Assembly: GCA_951640195.1 (NCBI GenBank)
Contig: OX621169.1
Location: forward strand, 1,674,001 to 1,738,000
Length of the DNA stretch: 64,000 nucleotides
Source: Porpolomopsis calyptriformis
Lineage: Eukaryota; Basidiomycota; Agaricomycetes; Agaricales; Hygrophoraceae
Reading direction: 5' to 3'
Position numbers and translations under genes: made by a program. This document shows, in pieces, positions 41,429-53,300 of this stretch (position 1 is its first letter; every line of letters begins with the position of its first letter). Under the pieces are notes generated by a model, which worked only from the letters and a program-made list of their open reading frames with translations, was not told the DNA's origin and did no database searches.

Positions 41429-42847
41429 TTACCCTCGGTTCATTGTGTTCCCTTGGCCTCTTGGGTTTTCATCTGTGTATCTTGCCCAATTCTCATCCTT
41501 AAGTCTCTTCTCTTCCGCTTTTTCCTCACCGAAGGACGTTCCTTCCATCTCCGCATCGAGAGCAAGTTGTTCGGAATCAGTAAGCTGTTGGACAGATTGC
41601 AATCTGCGGAACCAATTCAGACATGTGACAGGTATCAAACGGAGACACAAATGGTTACCCTCCACCGGTGATGATGTTCCCCCTCCGACGTTCAATTTCC
41701 AAATACTCATCGACTGACATGGTTGGTAGATTGTAACCAGGACCAAAGACTTGGTCTTGAAGGCGAGCACGATCTGTTTCTCTGGACGGGAGAATAGTGA
41801 ACGTCCGAAGGGGCTAGATATTAGGAACGTTGTTAATAGAGTGTTCCAAGAAAGAAATCGCCTGGCGACAACCTTGCCACTTTCGTCTAATAAAGGTCCT
41901 CTGCCGTCTGGACCACTTGCGAATGAATCCAACCTCCACATATTGTCTGGTTTTTTGCCCTTTCTCCGTTGGTCATCCTGAGAAGACTCCTGTGGTGGTG
42001 CCGTGCGTAGTATTTCAAGTTCTTGATTCATGCTGTCAAGATGGGTGTGTGTCTGGGTATATGCCAGACGCAACAACAGGAGTGTGGCTTCTCGGAGAAT
42101 TTCGTCTGTGCCATTGTCATATTCACTGTCGGCGGAGACATTTCGAGAAGGGGAAGGGAGGAGAAGTGAAATAAGATTGAGATCGGTTTGGCCGTCATGG
42201 GTCAGAATGTGTCCACGGCGTTTTTGCACTACCTCAGGGATCACTTAGCTCGATAAAATAAGAATGACGGATAGCCCACTTCGATTCTGGCACGTAGTTC
42301 TTTCTCCTTCTTGTATTGCTTGATTTTCAATTCTCTCCGTGTGGCCGGGTTGCTTACAGCTGAAGCTTTTTGCTCCGACAACGAACGCTCTGATTCCGGA
42401 ACTATTTGAAAATTCTCAAGAGTAGATACGAACGCATATAAGTGCCTCTAAGAGAGCATTGTCAGAATAAAGCACCGGGTGCATGTAAGAATGCGCACCT
42501 GAGAGTGGCAAATTGTCGCCATTCGTTCATCTCTGTCAGTGATCCGTAGACGACCTTGCACTTCTGCGTACACATAGGGCACGATTAGATAGATCAAGTC
42601 TGTCGTAGAGATGTCATCGAGTTGTTCATTGGGGCTAAATAGCGAAAGAGCGGCAATTCGGGTGCTGAGCGTGTTCAAGTCGTTTAATGCTGACTGTAAT
42701 AGCTCCTAGAAAGAAAATAAGTTAGAATCCATTTGTGAAGGTGTAAAATTTAAAAACCTGGGTCGCATCTTCGGTATTTGGCAAGTTGACGGCCTTTGAT
42801 GCGGAGGCAAGAGCAGTCGAGAACAACGTCGACAACGGGCTGGTCAT
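41429..42847 (-). CDS. TAP42: TAP42/alpha-4, PP2A-associated regulator
   Basis: Binds free PP2A-type catalytic subunits and acts in TOR signalling. The start MTSPLSTLFSTALASASKAV is followed by the helical repeat-like N-terminal half (LYLIVPYVYAEVQGRLRITD-like sequence, near 42570). After an intron comes RRELKIKQYKKEKELRARIE, a hallmark of the family. The C-terminal half has EILREATLLLLRLAYTQTH and ends with the conserved DENPRGQGNTMNRG just before the stop. About 370 residues, a normal length. The divergent POT1 start is only 86 bp away. Confidence 0.92.
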
Positions 42848-42933
42848 TTTGTCATAAGTCACATGTCACAAATCACGGGGTAAAGAGTGTCGCGTCTTCT
42901 GTTAGGTCCTCCATTCGGTCTTCTAACTATTCA

Positions 42934-45900
42934 ATGAAGCGTGCTGCAACCACAAACCAAGAGAACTGTTCCAAACGGCCGAAAGTATCAACATCAGACC
43001 CGTTTCACCCATCGCTCAAAAGAAAAGTATTCGATGTCTGCGAAAGGGGGTCAGATGGCAGCGGCTACATCTCGGGAAAGGCGTTCATGACTTGGCCCGT
43101 CAAACAGAAGGAACGCTTCAACGTGGAGACTGTAGAAAATAACAGAAAATATCGTTTCGATGTCGAGTTTTCTGGTGCATGCTCACCTCACTTTAACAAA
43201 CTGGAGGTGCATCCACAAGACGCGATCCAAATAGCGCTTAAAGGCGTATCAATCGAGAAGATGAAGAAGTCATCGGGTCCGGATTCACTCCCGATGGCTT
43301 TGAAGTATCACGATGGAGTCATTATTAAATTCGTTCGGAGGAGTCGGAAACCCTCAGAGAATGGACTTATCGTGGACACTTGGCAGGGTAAGCACGCACA
43401 CTCTCATTTCGACCAGGGCAGCGCGATAGTTATGATAAATATCTGTGTTAGAGAACATTCAACCCCAGCATTTCCCAGAGGACGAGTGGTTCTCTACCCC
43501 CATCAACGAGCCTCGGGACTCCTTCGTTTCCCTTAAAATTGACAAGATTTCCTCAATCGATCCTCATCCTGAACCTCGCGACACACTCTTTCAACCCAAC
43601 CTTCCTCCTATATCCTCTTTGAATTCTGAATTATCTGTCAGCGACCCCTCCGCCCCTCAATCTGCCAACTCCAAACCATCTGAACCTCTCCCATTAAAAA
43701 CTCTGCCTCCCGACGACGCCGTCGTATTGCAGGCTCACTCGGAAATACCTTCCGATAAAAAGCTTTCAGCGATTGTGCCATCGTCTAAAGCAATCTCAAG
43801 TCGACAACCCAACGATGCATTGGACACTCAAAATTTTCTTTCAGCGGTTGTGCCATCTTCTACAGCGATGTCAAGTCGACAACCCGACGATCTATTGAAC
43901 ATCCAACCGATAGTTCCTGTTCTTACGAAAAAGCAGGCAAAGAAACTTAAGAAACAGCGACGCGCTCAAAAAGCGGCTCTCAAAGCGTCTACCTCTACCT
44001 CCAGTTCTAGTCACGACTTGACGAAGAATGGCGTTCCCGATGCTAAGGACACAGGGAAGGAAACTGATGGGCCACCCACACTTTGCGAAGGTGGGAAACT
44101 TCCTGTCCCGTCCAACACGAATGTGATAGAATCTACGTCTATTACCCTTCCCTCGACCACTTCGCCAGCACCCAATGTCATCCGGGATAATGCAGACGAT
44201 CTTGACCCGGCTCTCAAAGTCGAATCCGGTTGCCGTAGCGAAAATGTGAATTCTAGTTTTAACTTCATCACTCTCGCATGTCTTTGAATGATTCGTGTCT
44301 TGTAGGGTGATGTTTACACCCCCCTGGGCAGTTTGGGAACGAGCAAATTATATAATGTAATTGGGCTGGTCACATCTATCGACCAACCAAGAAAAACAAA
44401 TACGAACGGTAAGAACCCAAAGAAATTGATTTTTTTCTCAATTGACTAAGTCGCTTTTTTGGTGGGGCTGTAGAATGGTGCCGATCGTTTTCATTGATTG
44501 ACCCATCAAACTATGATGTTAGCCAGTATGGATTCCCAGAAGATCGTGGCTTCAAAGTCAATTGCTTCACTGCTACATATCAACAATGGCTGCCCTCACC
44601 GAAGTACGGTGAAGTCCTCATTCTGAAAGCCGTAAAGGTTGGCAGTACATCTTTGTATTAGTTTGTCATTCAACTGTATATTTTCTGACTTGTCTAATGC
44701 TAGACCTCAAATTGGAATGGCGGCCTGTCGGGAGTTGGATACAAGGACAAACTGCGGTGGGCTGTCTTTGATCCTGATGCAAGTACAGTGCATCACGGTG
44801 ATGTCGGCGACGCACCCCAGTCCGAAGGTCTAGGAGGAGGTTTTGGGTATATCTTCAGCCCATTTTGGAAGCCGACGAATCATGAACTCGCGTATTGTTC
44901 AAAAATCGCAGATTGGTGGCGTGCAGTGCTAAAGTTCAAGGAGAAACAGATGGGAAATGTGCATCATATTCCCGAAAACCTCACAACCCGCAGGAGTCCA
45001 CACAGAATCCATCGATTGATATCCGAAGCGTCCCCAGATATCCCTCCGAATGGCTTTTTTGATTGCACAGTTGAGGTAAATTCTCCATAAATTTGAATCG
45101 GGGGAATCTGACATGCTGATACTCGGTGTATGAGGTTTTATACGGCTATCAGAACGATAACGAAGTGTACAGCCTTTACGTAACGGATTATACATCCAAT
45201 TCGCAGATCCCTCCTGTGCAGGCTAGCTGGTGTCCTCCTGGACTAGCGGACAGAGTCTTAAAGATCGAAATGTGGCCTCCAGCCGATGAACTTGCGAAGA
45301 ATATGCACACAGGAGACTATTATTCTTTACGCAACGCCAGAATGAAACTCAGCTCCGGAGGCTTCCTCGAGGGTACATTTTCAGAAGTGGTAAAGGCCCG
45401 CAAATTGGACGAAACACATGCAGCAAACGAACTACATCTTCAGGCTCTGTTACAGTGCGTCTGGTATTCTCTTGAGCTTGCTCAACTCTTAATACCTACT
45501 GTCTTGTTGCAGGAGAAAGAAGGATTGGGAGCGTTCCGGCGCAAACGTATCTTCTACCTTCGAGCATTGCCTTTTCAAGGACGTTCAAAAAGAAGTATTC
45601 TTTAATTGCACTGTCGAGGTGCCGAATTTGGGATTCTACGTGGCTTGCTTGCATTTCTTATATATTTTTGCAGATTCTGTATGTGTCTCACAATAACGAT
45701 GGGACGACCGATCTATACGTTACGGACTACACCTCCCACCTAGACCTTCCTCCAGTACCAGCGGCAGCTTGGTCACGAGGCCTCGAGGGTCGCATCGTAA
45801 CGATTTCACTCTGGAATAGGCAAATCGAGATGGCAAAGCTGGTAGAACCTGGCTCATATTATTCGATATTAAAATTGAGACTGAAGAGGAGCACCACGGG

Positions 45901-46801
45901 AAGAGCTTGGCAGGGCCGTTTGGGTGGTGATGAAAGACTAATCCATAAGCTAAAATCCCAGAATACCACGAACAAAGAATTGATTGCTCTTATCCGGTAC
46001 GTTGTATACTTATCGTCGCTGAGTTTTGATAACGTCGTGTTTGTCAGGCGTAAAAGAGAGTGGCAGAGGACTATCAAGGAGAACGTTAGCGTTCGCCAGC
46101 AAACTCACACCGGAGAAGGATCGAAACCAATCCGTACTGCTTTGCTCGGTTCCCTTAATCGACACGATTACAACACTATTCACGAGATACTGGCGCATGA
46201 AAAATGCCCGAATAACTTTCGTCTCATGGCCAGGGTGGTAGATTTTTATCCTTTGCGTCTGGAGACATGTGTGGCGTTGCGTTGCACCAATTGCCAGGAA
46301 GAGTACGTTGTGCGCAGAATTGATCTCGATATTGTCGTCCACTCATGTGTCATAGTATTCCAGTGATCCGCAAAGCCTGCGCCCAGTGTAATGATGTAGA
46401 ACGCGCACATGTAAGCTATCTGTACAGATTTTTCTTCTGTTTGGAAGATGAGGTTGGGGCACGCCTACGAATCTCAGTATCCAATGAAGAGGTGAGACGA
46501 TATCCTTTTGATCCCTGGTCACTGGAGGATTGACAATGTTCGAAAGTGCACATTATTGCAAGGTTTAAAACCTGTTGACCTTCAAGCAGACGCAGCGGCC
46601 GCGAAAATGCTCTCTGACCGTTTGAAACCCCTTATCGGCAACCTCGTCGAAGTCCATCATGGCATTTTACGGAACGAACGTGTCGCCCCAGATACACCTT
46701 TGCTGGAGTTGACTATTGAAAGCTGGGTTGTTCCCACTGATGAACAAAAACCGCTTAGAGCTTATGGACTCGTCGACCATCGAATCATTATAGGAGAATG
46801 A
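42934..46801 (+). CDS. POT1: POT1-like telomere single-strand-binding protein, duplicated OB module
   Basis: About 1,100 residues. An N-terminal OB-like region (about 43000-43390, with RFDVEFSG and ALKYHDGVIIKF) precedes a long Ser/Pro linker with KKQAKKLKKQRR. The Telo_bind OB fold starts DVYTPLGSLGTSKLYNVIGL (near 44310). Next come two tandem copies of one module, at about 45054-45580 and 45596-46100. Both open with FF(D/N)CTVE and contain LYVTDYTS, then a run of similar spacing ending in RK(K/R)(D/E)W. Each copy has an intron at the same codon after CTVE and another at the same phase before RK, so an exon block was duplicated. The C-terminal region has CTNCQEE and CAQCND, which may bind zinc. 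Stop at 46801. POT1 caps the 3' telomere overhang. Confidence 0.85.
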
Positions 46802-47373
46802 TAAATCTAGTTGTCCCTGTCACATTCTCTCTTGTACTTCTATCATTAATTTTTCCAAGGACGACGAGCAATATCCATTTTCCTTTCACATTAACGCTTC
46901 TCAGTTTTGATCCTCTTTTGGGGCCCTTAACACAAGGCTCAAATGAACCGAAGAGCGATATGGTCAAATATGGCTCACCGTCATCATAGTATCCTGCATT
47001 TGATTTTTAAATGAAGGCTGATGTCAACTTTGCAAGAGGAAGGGGGTTAAATAACGCACGTGGTCTTTTCTTGGGGTCACGGGAATGATCAGTCGGAAGT
47101 GTTTGATCGGTTGAAAAGGGCTCTGATTTTACAGGGTTAGACGCTGGGCGCAAAATATCAGGTCGGACGCATCCACGGTCAGCCTGTTTGTGACCCACCC
47201 GGAGGCGAACGACGACGTGCTTGAAATTGTTGAACCGCCTCAACCAAGGCAGACTGTGGCTCGTAGTCTTCGAAATCATTGACAACTTGGATTGCAATTT
47301 GTGAGGCTGAAGAAATTACTTGCCAGACTCGTGATGCGAAAGCGACTTTTGTTGGTCAATTTCGGTTTTTACA
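46802..47373. other. Convergent intergenic region, no gene supported
   Basis: About 570 bp downstream of POT1 and of the unrecognised minus-strand gene. Small open frames exist on both strands but none shows family motifs or splice-consistent extension. The 3' UTRs of both genes probably lie here. Confidence 0.5.
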
Positions 47374-48513
47374 TCAGGGACAACTGGCCTCGCTGCTGGA
47401 AGTCAGGTCATCGACGCTCGTCTCCGAATCGCACAGCTCATACTTCTGTGTAAATAATGTTGCGGTAGTGTTGCGAGTGCTGCAACATAGTCACTTGAAG
47501 GTTGATAATCTAGGACAATCTTTCATATTACAGTTATACCGTTCGATAAGCATACTCACTGATATTTTCTTGCTTCACAGAAATCTCGCTGGGATTATCT
47601 GCTTCCCTGTTCGCAGGGAAACCAGATGATTGAACAAGTCGAGTGGCTGCTTCACCTGAACCGGCTGTAGGTTATGTTCCAACAGATTCATGTGTCAAGG
47701 TACCTTCTTCGAATGGATCTCTTTTATGAGTGATGATTGCCAGATCCTTTGAATCTTCTTGTTCGACTAAAGCTTCTTGCTTGATGGAGGGCTTGCGGTC
47801 TGTATCCGACTCGTCTTCGTGAGATTGCGGAACAGACTGATGAAACTATCAGGTGGATGGTCGATTTCTTAAAGCGGAGGCATACTTCGAGAGATTCTAT
47901 CTGTGGCACCGGTTCCGGCATGGCTTTAGCAAGTGAATCCAATGAATATGGTATTTTTGCATAGGTTGGCCGAGGGTATGGATATTTAATAGGAAACCCG
48001 AGCGGGGGGGCATCAGATCTTGGGTATCTCTCACTCCAGCTATCTGCAATCAAGTTACAAAATAGATGGATCTGAAAGACGAATGTAGGGCTCACGGTTC
48101 GCGGGATCCCCTTGGTCCCTATAATTGTACTCAAAAATATATGAAGTTCCATGTAGATCCGCTGATTTTAAGAAGTCAGACCATCTGTGGGCGCCTAGAT
48201 AGGGTGAGAGATCAGTATTCTTTGGAAATCTCGCAATGATGATGTCAGTCTAGCATGCAAGTGAGCAAGCATAACGGTGAAGTAGCTTACTGGTACTCAC
48301 GCTATTCTTAGTGAAGATTGTATCGCAGAGCACATCGTCGTTGGGGCCGTTCCAAGGTGGCTGCCTCCCGACATAACGGAGCCATGCGCCAGCGTTATCA
48401 GTAAAGCCTTGAATACGATTACGATCCCGACTACCACCCCACGGATTGCTGATGACTATGAATGTTGCACCTGGATCCTCCAGATAGGGAGGCCCTTTTT
48501 TCACCATGATCAA
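47374..48513 (-). CDS. Unrecognised multi-exon protein with two SUMO-type sites
   Basis: I do not recognise the family. Exons can be chained by GT-AG introns from MIMVKKGPPYLEDPG (48513) through CDTIFTKNS / TDIIIARFPKNTD (near 48240), DPANHSWSERYPRSDAPPLG (near 48040), IESLE / SVPQSHEDESDTDRK (near 47850), FEE / AGSGEAATRLVQSSGFPANR (near 47640), and a last exon KYELCDSETSVDDLTSSSEA ending at 47374. The N-terminal ~120 residues look globular and rich in Trp, Asn and Gly. The rest is acidic and disordered. Two psi-K-x-E sites are present (IKQE and VKQE), as in sumoylated nuclear proteins. No signal peptide. The last two junctions are tentative. Confidence 0.5.
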
Positions 48514-48637
48514 CTTGTTTGTAACAGGTCGAAAGGACTTGTGCGGCTTAGGATATAAACGTGGCGGCCTTTGAGGGATCTTGTCTGATTACTCTGTCTT
48601 TGTTGCAGCAGAATGAAATCGCGTAATTACATCAAAT

Positions 48638-49950
48638 CTACTTCCGCACGACGACGACCCATCGCGTCAGGTATCCCACCTTCAAGAGCGCACTCTCCCA
48701 TGCCGTCAAAAATTTATGTTCTCGCCAACATTCCTTTCCAAATTGCTCGATAAAGGAGTGTCTTTGCCTCCGATTACCCTCAAGTTCTGCCGTGATCGAG
48801 TCCAGGATCGTTGCGTATTCTCCGGATACGTTTCGCACGGATTCGATTACAAATGGCGATAAACCAGATGTTGCTAGTTCGATAATGTGATGGAGGGAGG
48901 CCAGGAGCGGGTTAGATGTGCGTTGGCACGATAAAAGGTGGTCCAATTTGGGGATGTATTTGCGCGGGAGGTAAGGAATAGTGCATAGGATGAATGGAAT
49001 GCTGAAAAATGTGACAGATGATCCAAGGGTCGTGAATTCGAAAGCAACACAGGCATCAGGTTGCAGAGAAGACTGCAAGTTACGGATAAAAGGCTTGATG
49101 TGAGCGTTGCGGAGGAAATCGAGGCATAGAACGGTGTCGACATTGGCAACGAGAGGCGGGGCAACGAGAGATATGTCTTGGAGGGTTGAGGGAGCTTTTT
49201 TCACGTTCGGAAAGTATGCCTTCGTGCCTCCCTGTGACCAATGGTCGGAAGCAGGGTTGGCATGGGCGTTGTGTGCTGCAGATATAAATAAGAGTTCTGC
49301 GCACGCCATTTGAGTGCTGCGTGAGAGAGAAATGTGTTTGATGCGCACTCACCGGAGACGGATACTACAGGCTGGCGAAGAGTCAGTCTTACGAAGCGTG
49401 ATGCAAGTTCCTTACTTACCTTAAGTGTGGGCAGGTCGGACAATAACAACCAACGTAACACGGCAATCTGGAAGGGAATCTCTACCTCGAGGCAAATAAA
49501 CCAAGCATAGACTTGGCAATGGCCACGAAGCAGGTCGGGTAAGTCATTTTGTGGATCTCTAAGTTCTATTTTTCCCCGAGCCACGTCTTTGAGAAGCTGA
49601 AACAAAGGCAGTTTGATTGTTTTGGACTTCGAAATGCGTGCTCGATGAACCAGGGCGAGGTAAGAAGGCGGCCAGATGGAGCAAGATGGTGTCAGGACAG
49701 TCAACAAGGCTTGTAAAGGCACGTCCGTTGTGAAAGAGGCAGGATTCTTTGCACCATTACGAAACAGAGATAGGGCTAGGAGCAGAAGCGAACATAGGAC
49801 AACGACACCTCCAGCGGCCCTATGGCCATCGGTGAAACGGTCAATCCTATACCCAGAGCAATCGAAAACGTCCTCGGCGAGACTCCTTGTGATCACAGAC
49901 TGCCATGACTCGAGAGCTGAGAAAGGGCTTGCGCCACCTAATCCATGCAT
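48638..49950 (-). CDS. Unrecognised helical protein, ~430 residues
   Basis: I do not recognise the family. Three exons fit: the first ends LLLSDLPTLK at 49420, a short middle exon reads PVVSVS, and the third starts ELLFISAAHNAHANPASDHW. Both introns are GT-AG (32-56 bp or slightly longer), and this choice keeps one frame. The protein is Leu-rich and helical, with a hydrophobic stretch GGVVVLCSLLLLALSLF near residue 50 that could be a membrane segment or a buried helix. The stop follows LTRWVVVVRK at 48638. It is divergent from the RdRP gene, so it may share its promoter region. Confidence 0.5.
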
Positions 49951-50301
49951 GAGGGATCTGAATGAAGCTGGAGGTAAAAACTTTGGTTGATTAATGCCTT
50001 ACCACAGGGTCGACCCAAACACCTGTGGTGTTTTGTGTTATCTAGGCTTCTCATCAGCCAGAGTCTGAGCATGGTACTGCATTTGGCGCATCGTGCCCCA
50101 AGTTCTGTAAGTTACCGCTGCTTGCTGCCTAGACTTCTCAGCCACCATCGATAAAGCCACCACCATTTTTGCTCTCAAGAGGTAAGTTTCTGGAGGAAAG
50201 CCCCAGGTCATCAGAATTTCCAGCCTGCTTATCCACTGAAGTTTGCTTTCCACCAGGTCGATTCTAGCAGTTTGCACGACAACTTCCTGTTCGTTGCTGA
50301 A
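49951..50301. promoter_or_regulatory. Divergent region between unrecognised gene and RdRP
   Basis: About 350 bp with no supported exon. A 113-codon minus-strand frame overlaps its right end and the RdRP first exon, and is judged a shadow. No clear motif was seen. Confidence 0.4.
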
Positions 50302-53300
50302 ATGAATCTCGATATCAAATGCGTACATTCCGAAGCCAATCAATGGACAGTCAAAAAGGCAATCGCATCCGTCCTGCACTCACCGTCCTTCAGGAAAAGT
50401 TCTGACCCGGATGAGCGACTGATTAACTTTCAAGTCTTGCTCAACGAGAGTGCTCTCGGAGGCGTCCGTAACAATGGAACTGGCGTGCTCACTTTGCCAA
50501 GTCACAAGTTGGGCCGCGAGTTTTTCCACTTCGTGATCAAGAATCCGGTCGCAATCGATGGCAAAAGGCTCAAGTTCTTCTTGACCGACAACCCAGTACC
50601 TCTACCTTTAGTAATGAGGTTGGAAAAAACACCATATATCAACCCCGACCAAGAGGAAGAAAGACTACAGAAGCTACATGATTTAAAGCCACGCCTACGT
50701 GTCGACCAGGTTCAATTCGGAGTTTTTTATCGTTCCTATCCCAAAATTCCAACAGGGAAGGCACCCCCGCGCGCTTTCTCAATCGAGTGTGCGCTCGATT
50801 ATTCTAAGACAAGTTTGGGGTGGCTGCGCTTTGACTACGACCGCAAACTGATTCGTATTGAGGTACGTGCATTTCTCTCCCCCCTCCTTCTATTGTTCAC
50901 ACGTTTCAGCTTGGTGACGAGACAACGGAACAAATCGGCAAATGTATTCTCATCCAATTTTCGAGTATATCTAAACTTGCGGTTGGGTACGACGGAAACC
51001 CTTGTCAGTACTTCACGCAATCGCGTTTTAAAGATACTCAACGTTTACAGTTATATGCTTCGACATTTCAACTCCTCCCATTCTTGAGGAAATCGATTTT
51101 AACAGACCAATCACTGGCAACGAAGCTGAAGACACCAAGAAAAGTCGACGCCGAATCGGATGTTTACACCCCGACCACGGGATCGTTGCACCATATGCCC
51201 ATCAGCTTCGCATTATACTGTTTCACGACCGCAACGTCGATATGGTGGGAAAATTCATCAGCCTTTGCGATATTGCGGGTCTCCAAAGTCCACTGAATTG
51301 CGACAAGCATAAAATATCTATCGATGCCGGCCGCCGAGGCTTTTTTAAAACAAACAAGATCCACTCAGTTAGGAATTGGCTGAAAGGATTAGACTGGTAT
51401 GTCGCATTCCAGCTAGAAGCGTTACTTCGCAATGCCCGCTTGAATACAGAAGATTTATTGGGAGATCTTCGTGCGCCCATCGCTCAGCTGTGTCAAGAGT
51501 ATCCTGATACTGCCAGAGATGTCCTCTGTCATTTCAACGAGGCCTTAGATGATCGACCTCTACACGAATCCCCAGTCGAATGTTTCAAGAGAATACGTGA
51601 TCGCGAATTGCTCACACAGCGCCCTCCGTTGTATTCAGGATTCATCTATTGCCATCACGTTACTTTCACCCCGACAAGGTTAATTCTTGAAGGACCTTTC
51701 GCAACTCAATCCAACCGTGTCATTCGACTTTACGCAGGCTATGAGCATAACTTTTTACGTGTAGACTTCCGGGAAGAGGATAGGCTCCAGTACCGCTCGA
51801 ATCGAGAAGTCGATACTACCTCCTTCCTTAACGAACGTGTTGGAGGGATTTTAAAGGACGGGTTCGAGCTCGCTGGGAGAAATTTTGAATTTCTAGCTTA
51901 CTCAACCTCAGCCCTGCGCGAGCACGCCGTGTGGTTCATGCACCCATTCCAGCACCATCGTATTGATGAAACGGGGCAAGTCCAGGACACATGGGTAACA
52001 TCCGATTCCATCCGAGCCTCCTTAGGTGATTTTTCGCAAGTTTTGAATCAGCCATCAAAATATGCTGCACGGATGGCGCAAGCATTTACCGCTACAGATC
52101 CCTCTGTGAAAATTCGCCGAGATGAGTGGGAAATGATCCCTGACATGGGGAAGTTTACCGATGGGGTCGGTACAATTTCAAGGGAGCTTAGTGACAGCAT
52201 TTGGGGAGTGCAATGTGCTTCTCGCCCCGACCATGGTGAGCGCGCCATTAAACCAGACGTAGTGAGTGCTATACAATTCTACCTCCGCTGTTGCTCATGC
52301 TCGCAAACTGTAGTATCAAATTCGGTTTTTAGGTTTCAAAGGAGTCGTAGGTGTTGATGAACGTTTGGAAGGGAGAAAGATGTGCTTGCGGGAGTCTATG
52401 AAGAAATTCGATTCCAAGCGAGGAGATGCTGACGCCCCGATTGAGATTGCGCGAGCCTTCGAGTACCCCAATCAGGCATATTTGAATCGGTACGGCTTAA
52501 CTCGATGTTTATTCGGTCGATTGGCTTAACGACTGTTTAGTGCAATGGTCATGGTCTTGGAAGTCGGTATTCCCCTATTCAAACCAAATATCTTGCTAAA
52601 ATAACCATCATCAGGACCGAGGTGTCCGAAAGGAGGTTTTTCTCGACCTACAACAATCAGCCATCGCAGAGGTCAAAATGATTGATCATTCCATAACACA
52701 GTTTCGCCAGATCCTGAAAACCCACGGCTTAGGCCATCAATTTGGCTTGAATAGGATCATGGAGCGCCTCAACTCCCTCGGATTGGATCTTACGAATTAC
52801 AATGGTGCAACAGTCATAAACGACCCCTTTCTTACCCGATTGCGACGTGTCACGATGAACCACATCTTGCGCGATATCAAACATCGGGCTCGGATACCAG
52901 TGCCAGACAGCTACCAGCTAGTCGGCGTGGCAGACGAGGGACCAGCCTATCAAGCAAAAGGTCTCGAGAACGTTTTCATTCTGACAGAGGGTCAGATATA
53001 TGGTAAGCATCTATTCTTTGAATTACACCCTGCTTCTGACCAAGTCCCAATGTTAGCATGTATCCAAAACCCTGGTGATCCAGAACCGACATGGCTTAGG
53101 GGTAAATGTATGATTTCGAGGAATCCCGTTGTGCATCCTGGGGACGGTGAGACCGTAATATATTTGCGGAACCCTCGGTCCTGACAAGAATCGCCCTAGT
53201 GCAATGCGTTTATGCGATCGGGAAACCCCCAGCGGACAAAATTTGCTTATTTGGGCACATGAAAAATGTTGTTGTATTCTCAAGCGTTGGTCCGTTACAT

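Noticed and set aside
49300..49422. Possible frameshift in the gene at 48638-49950
   Set aside because: A choice of two GT-AG introns (acceptors CGCCAG and GCGCAG) keeps a single frame.
50990..51110. Possible frameshift in the RdRP gene
   Set aside because: An intron with donor GTCAGT and acceptor TTTACAG restores the conserved ICFDISTPPILEE sequence.
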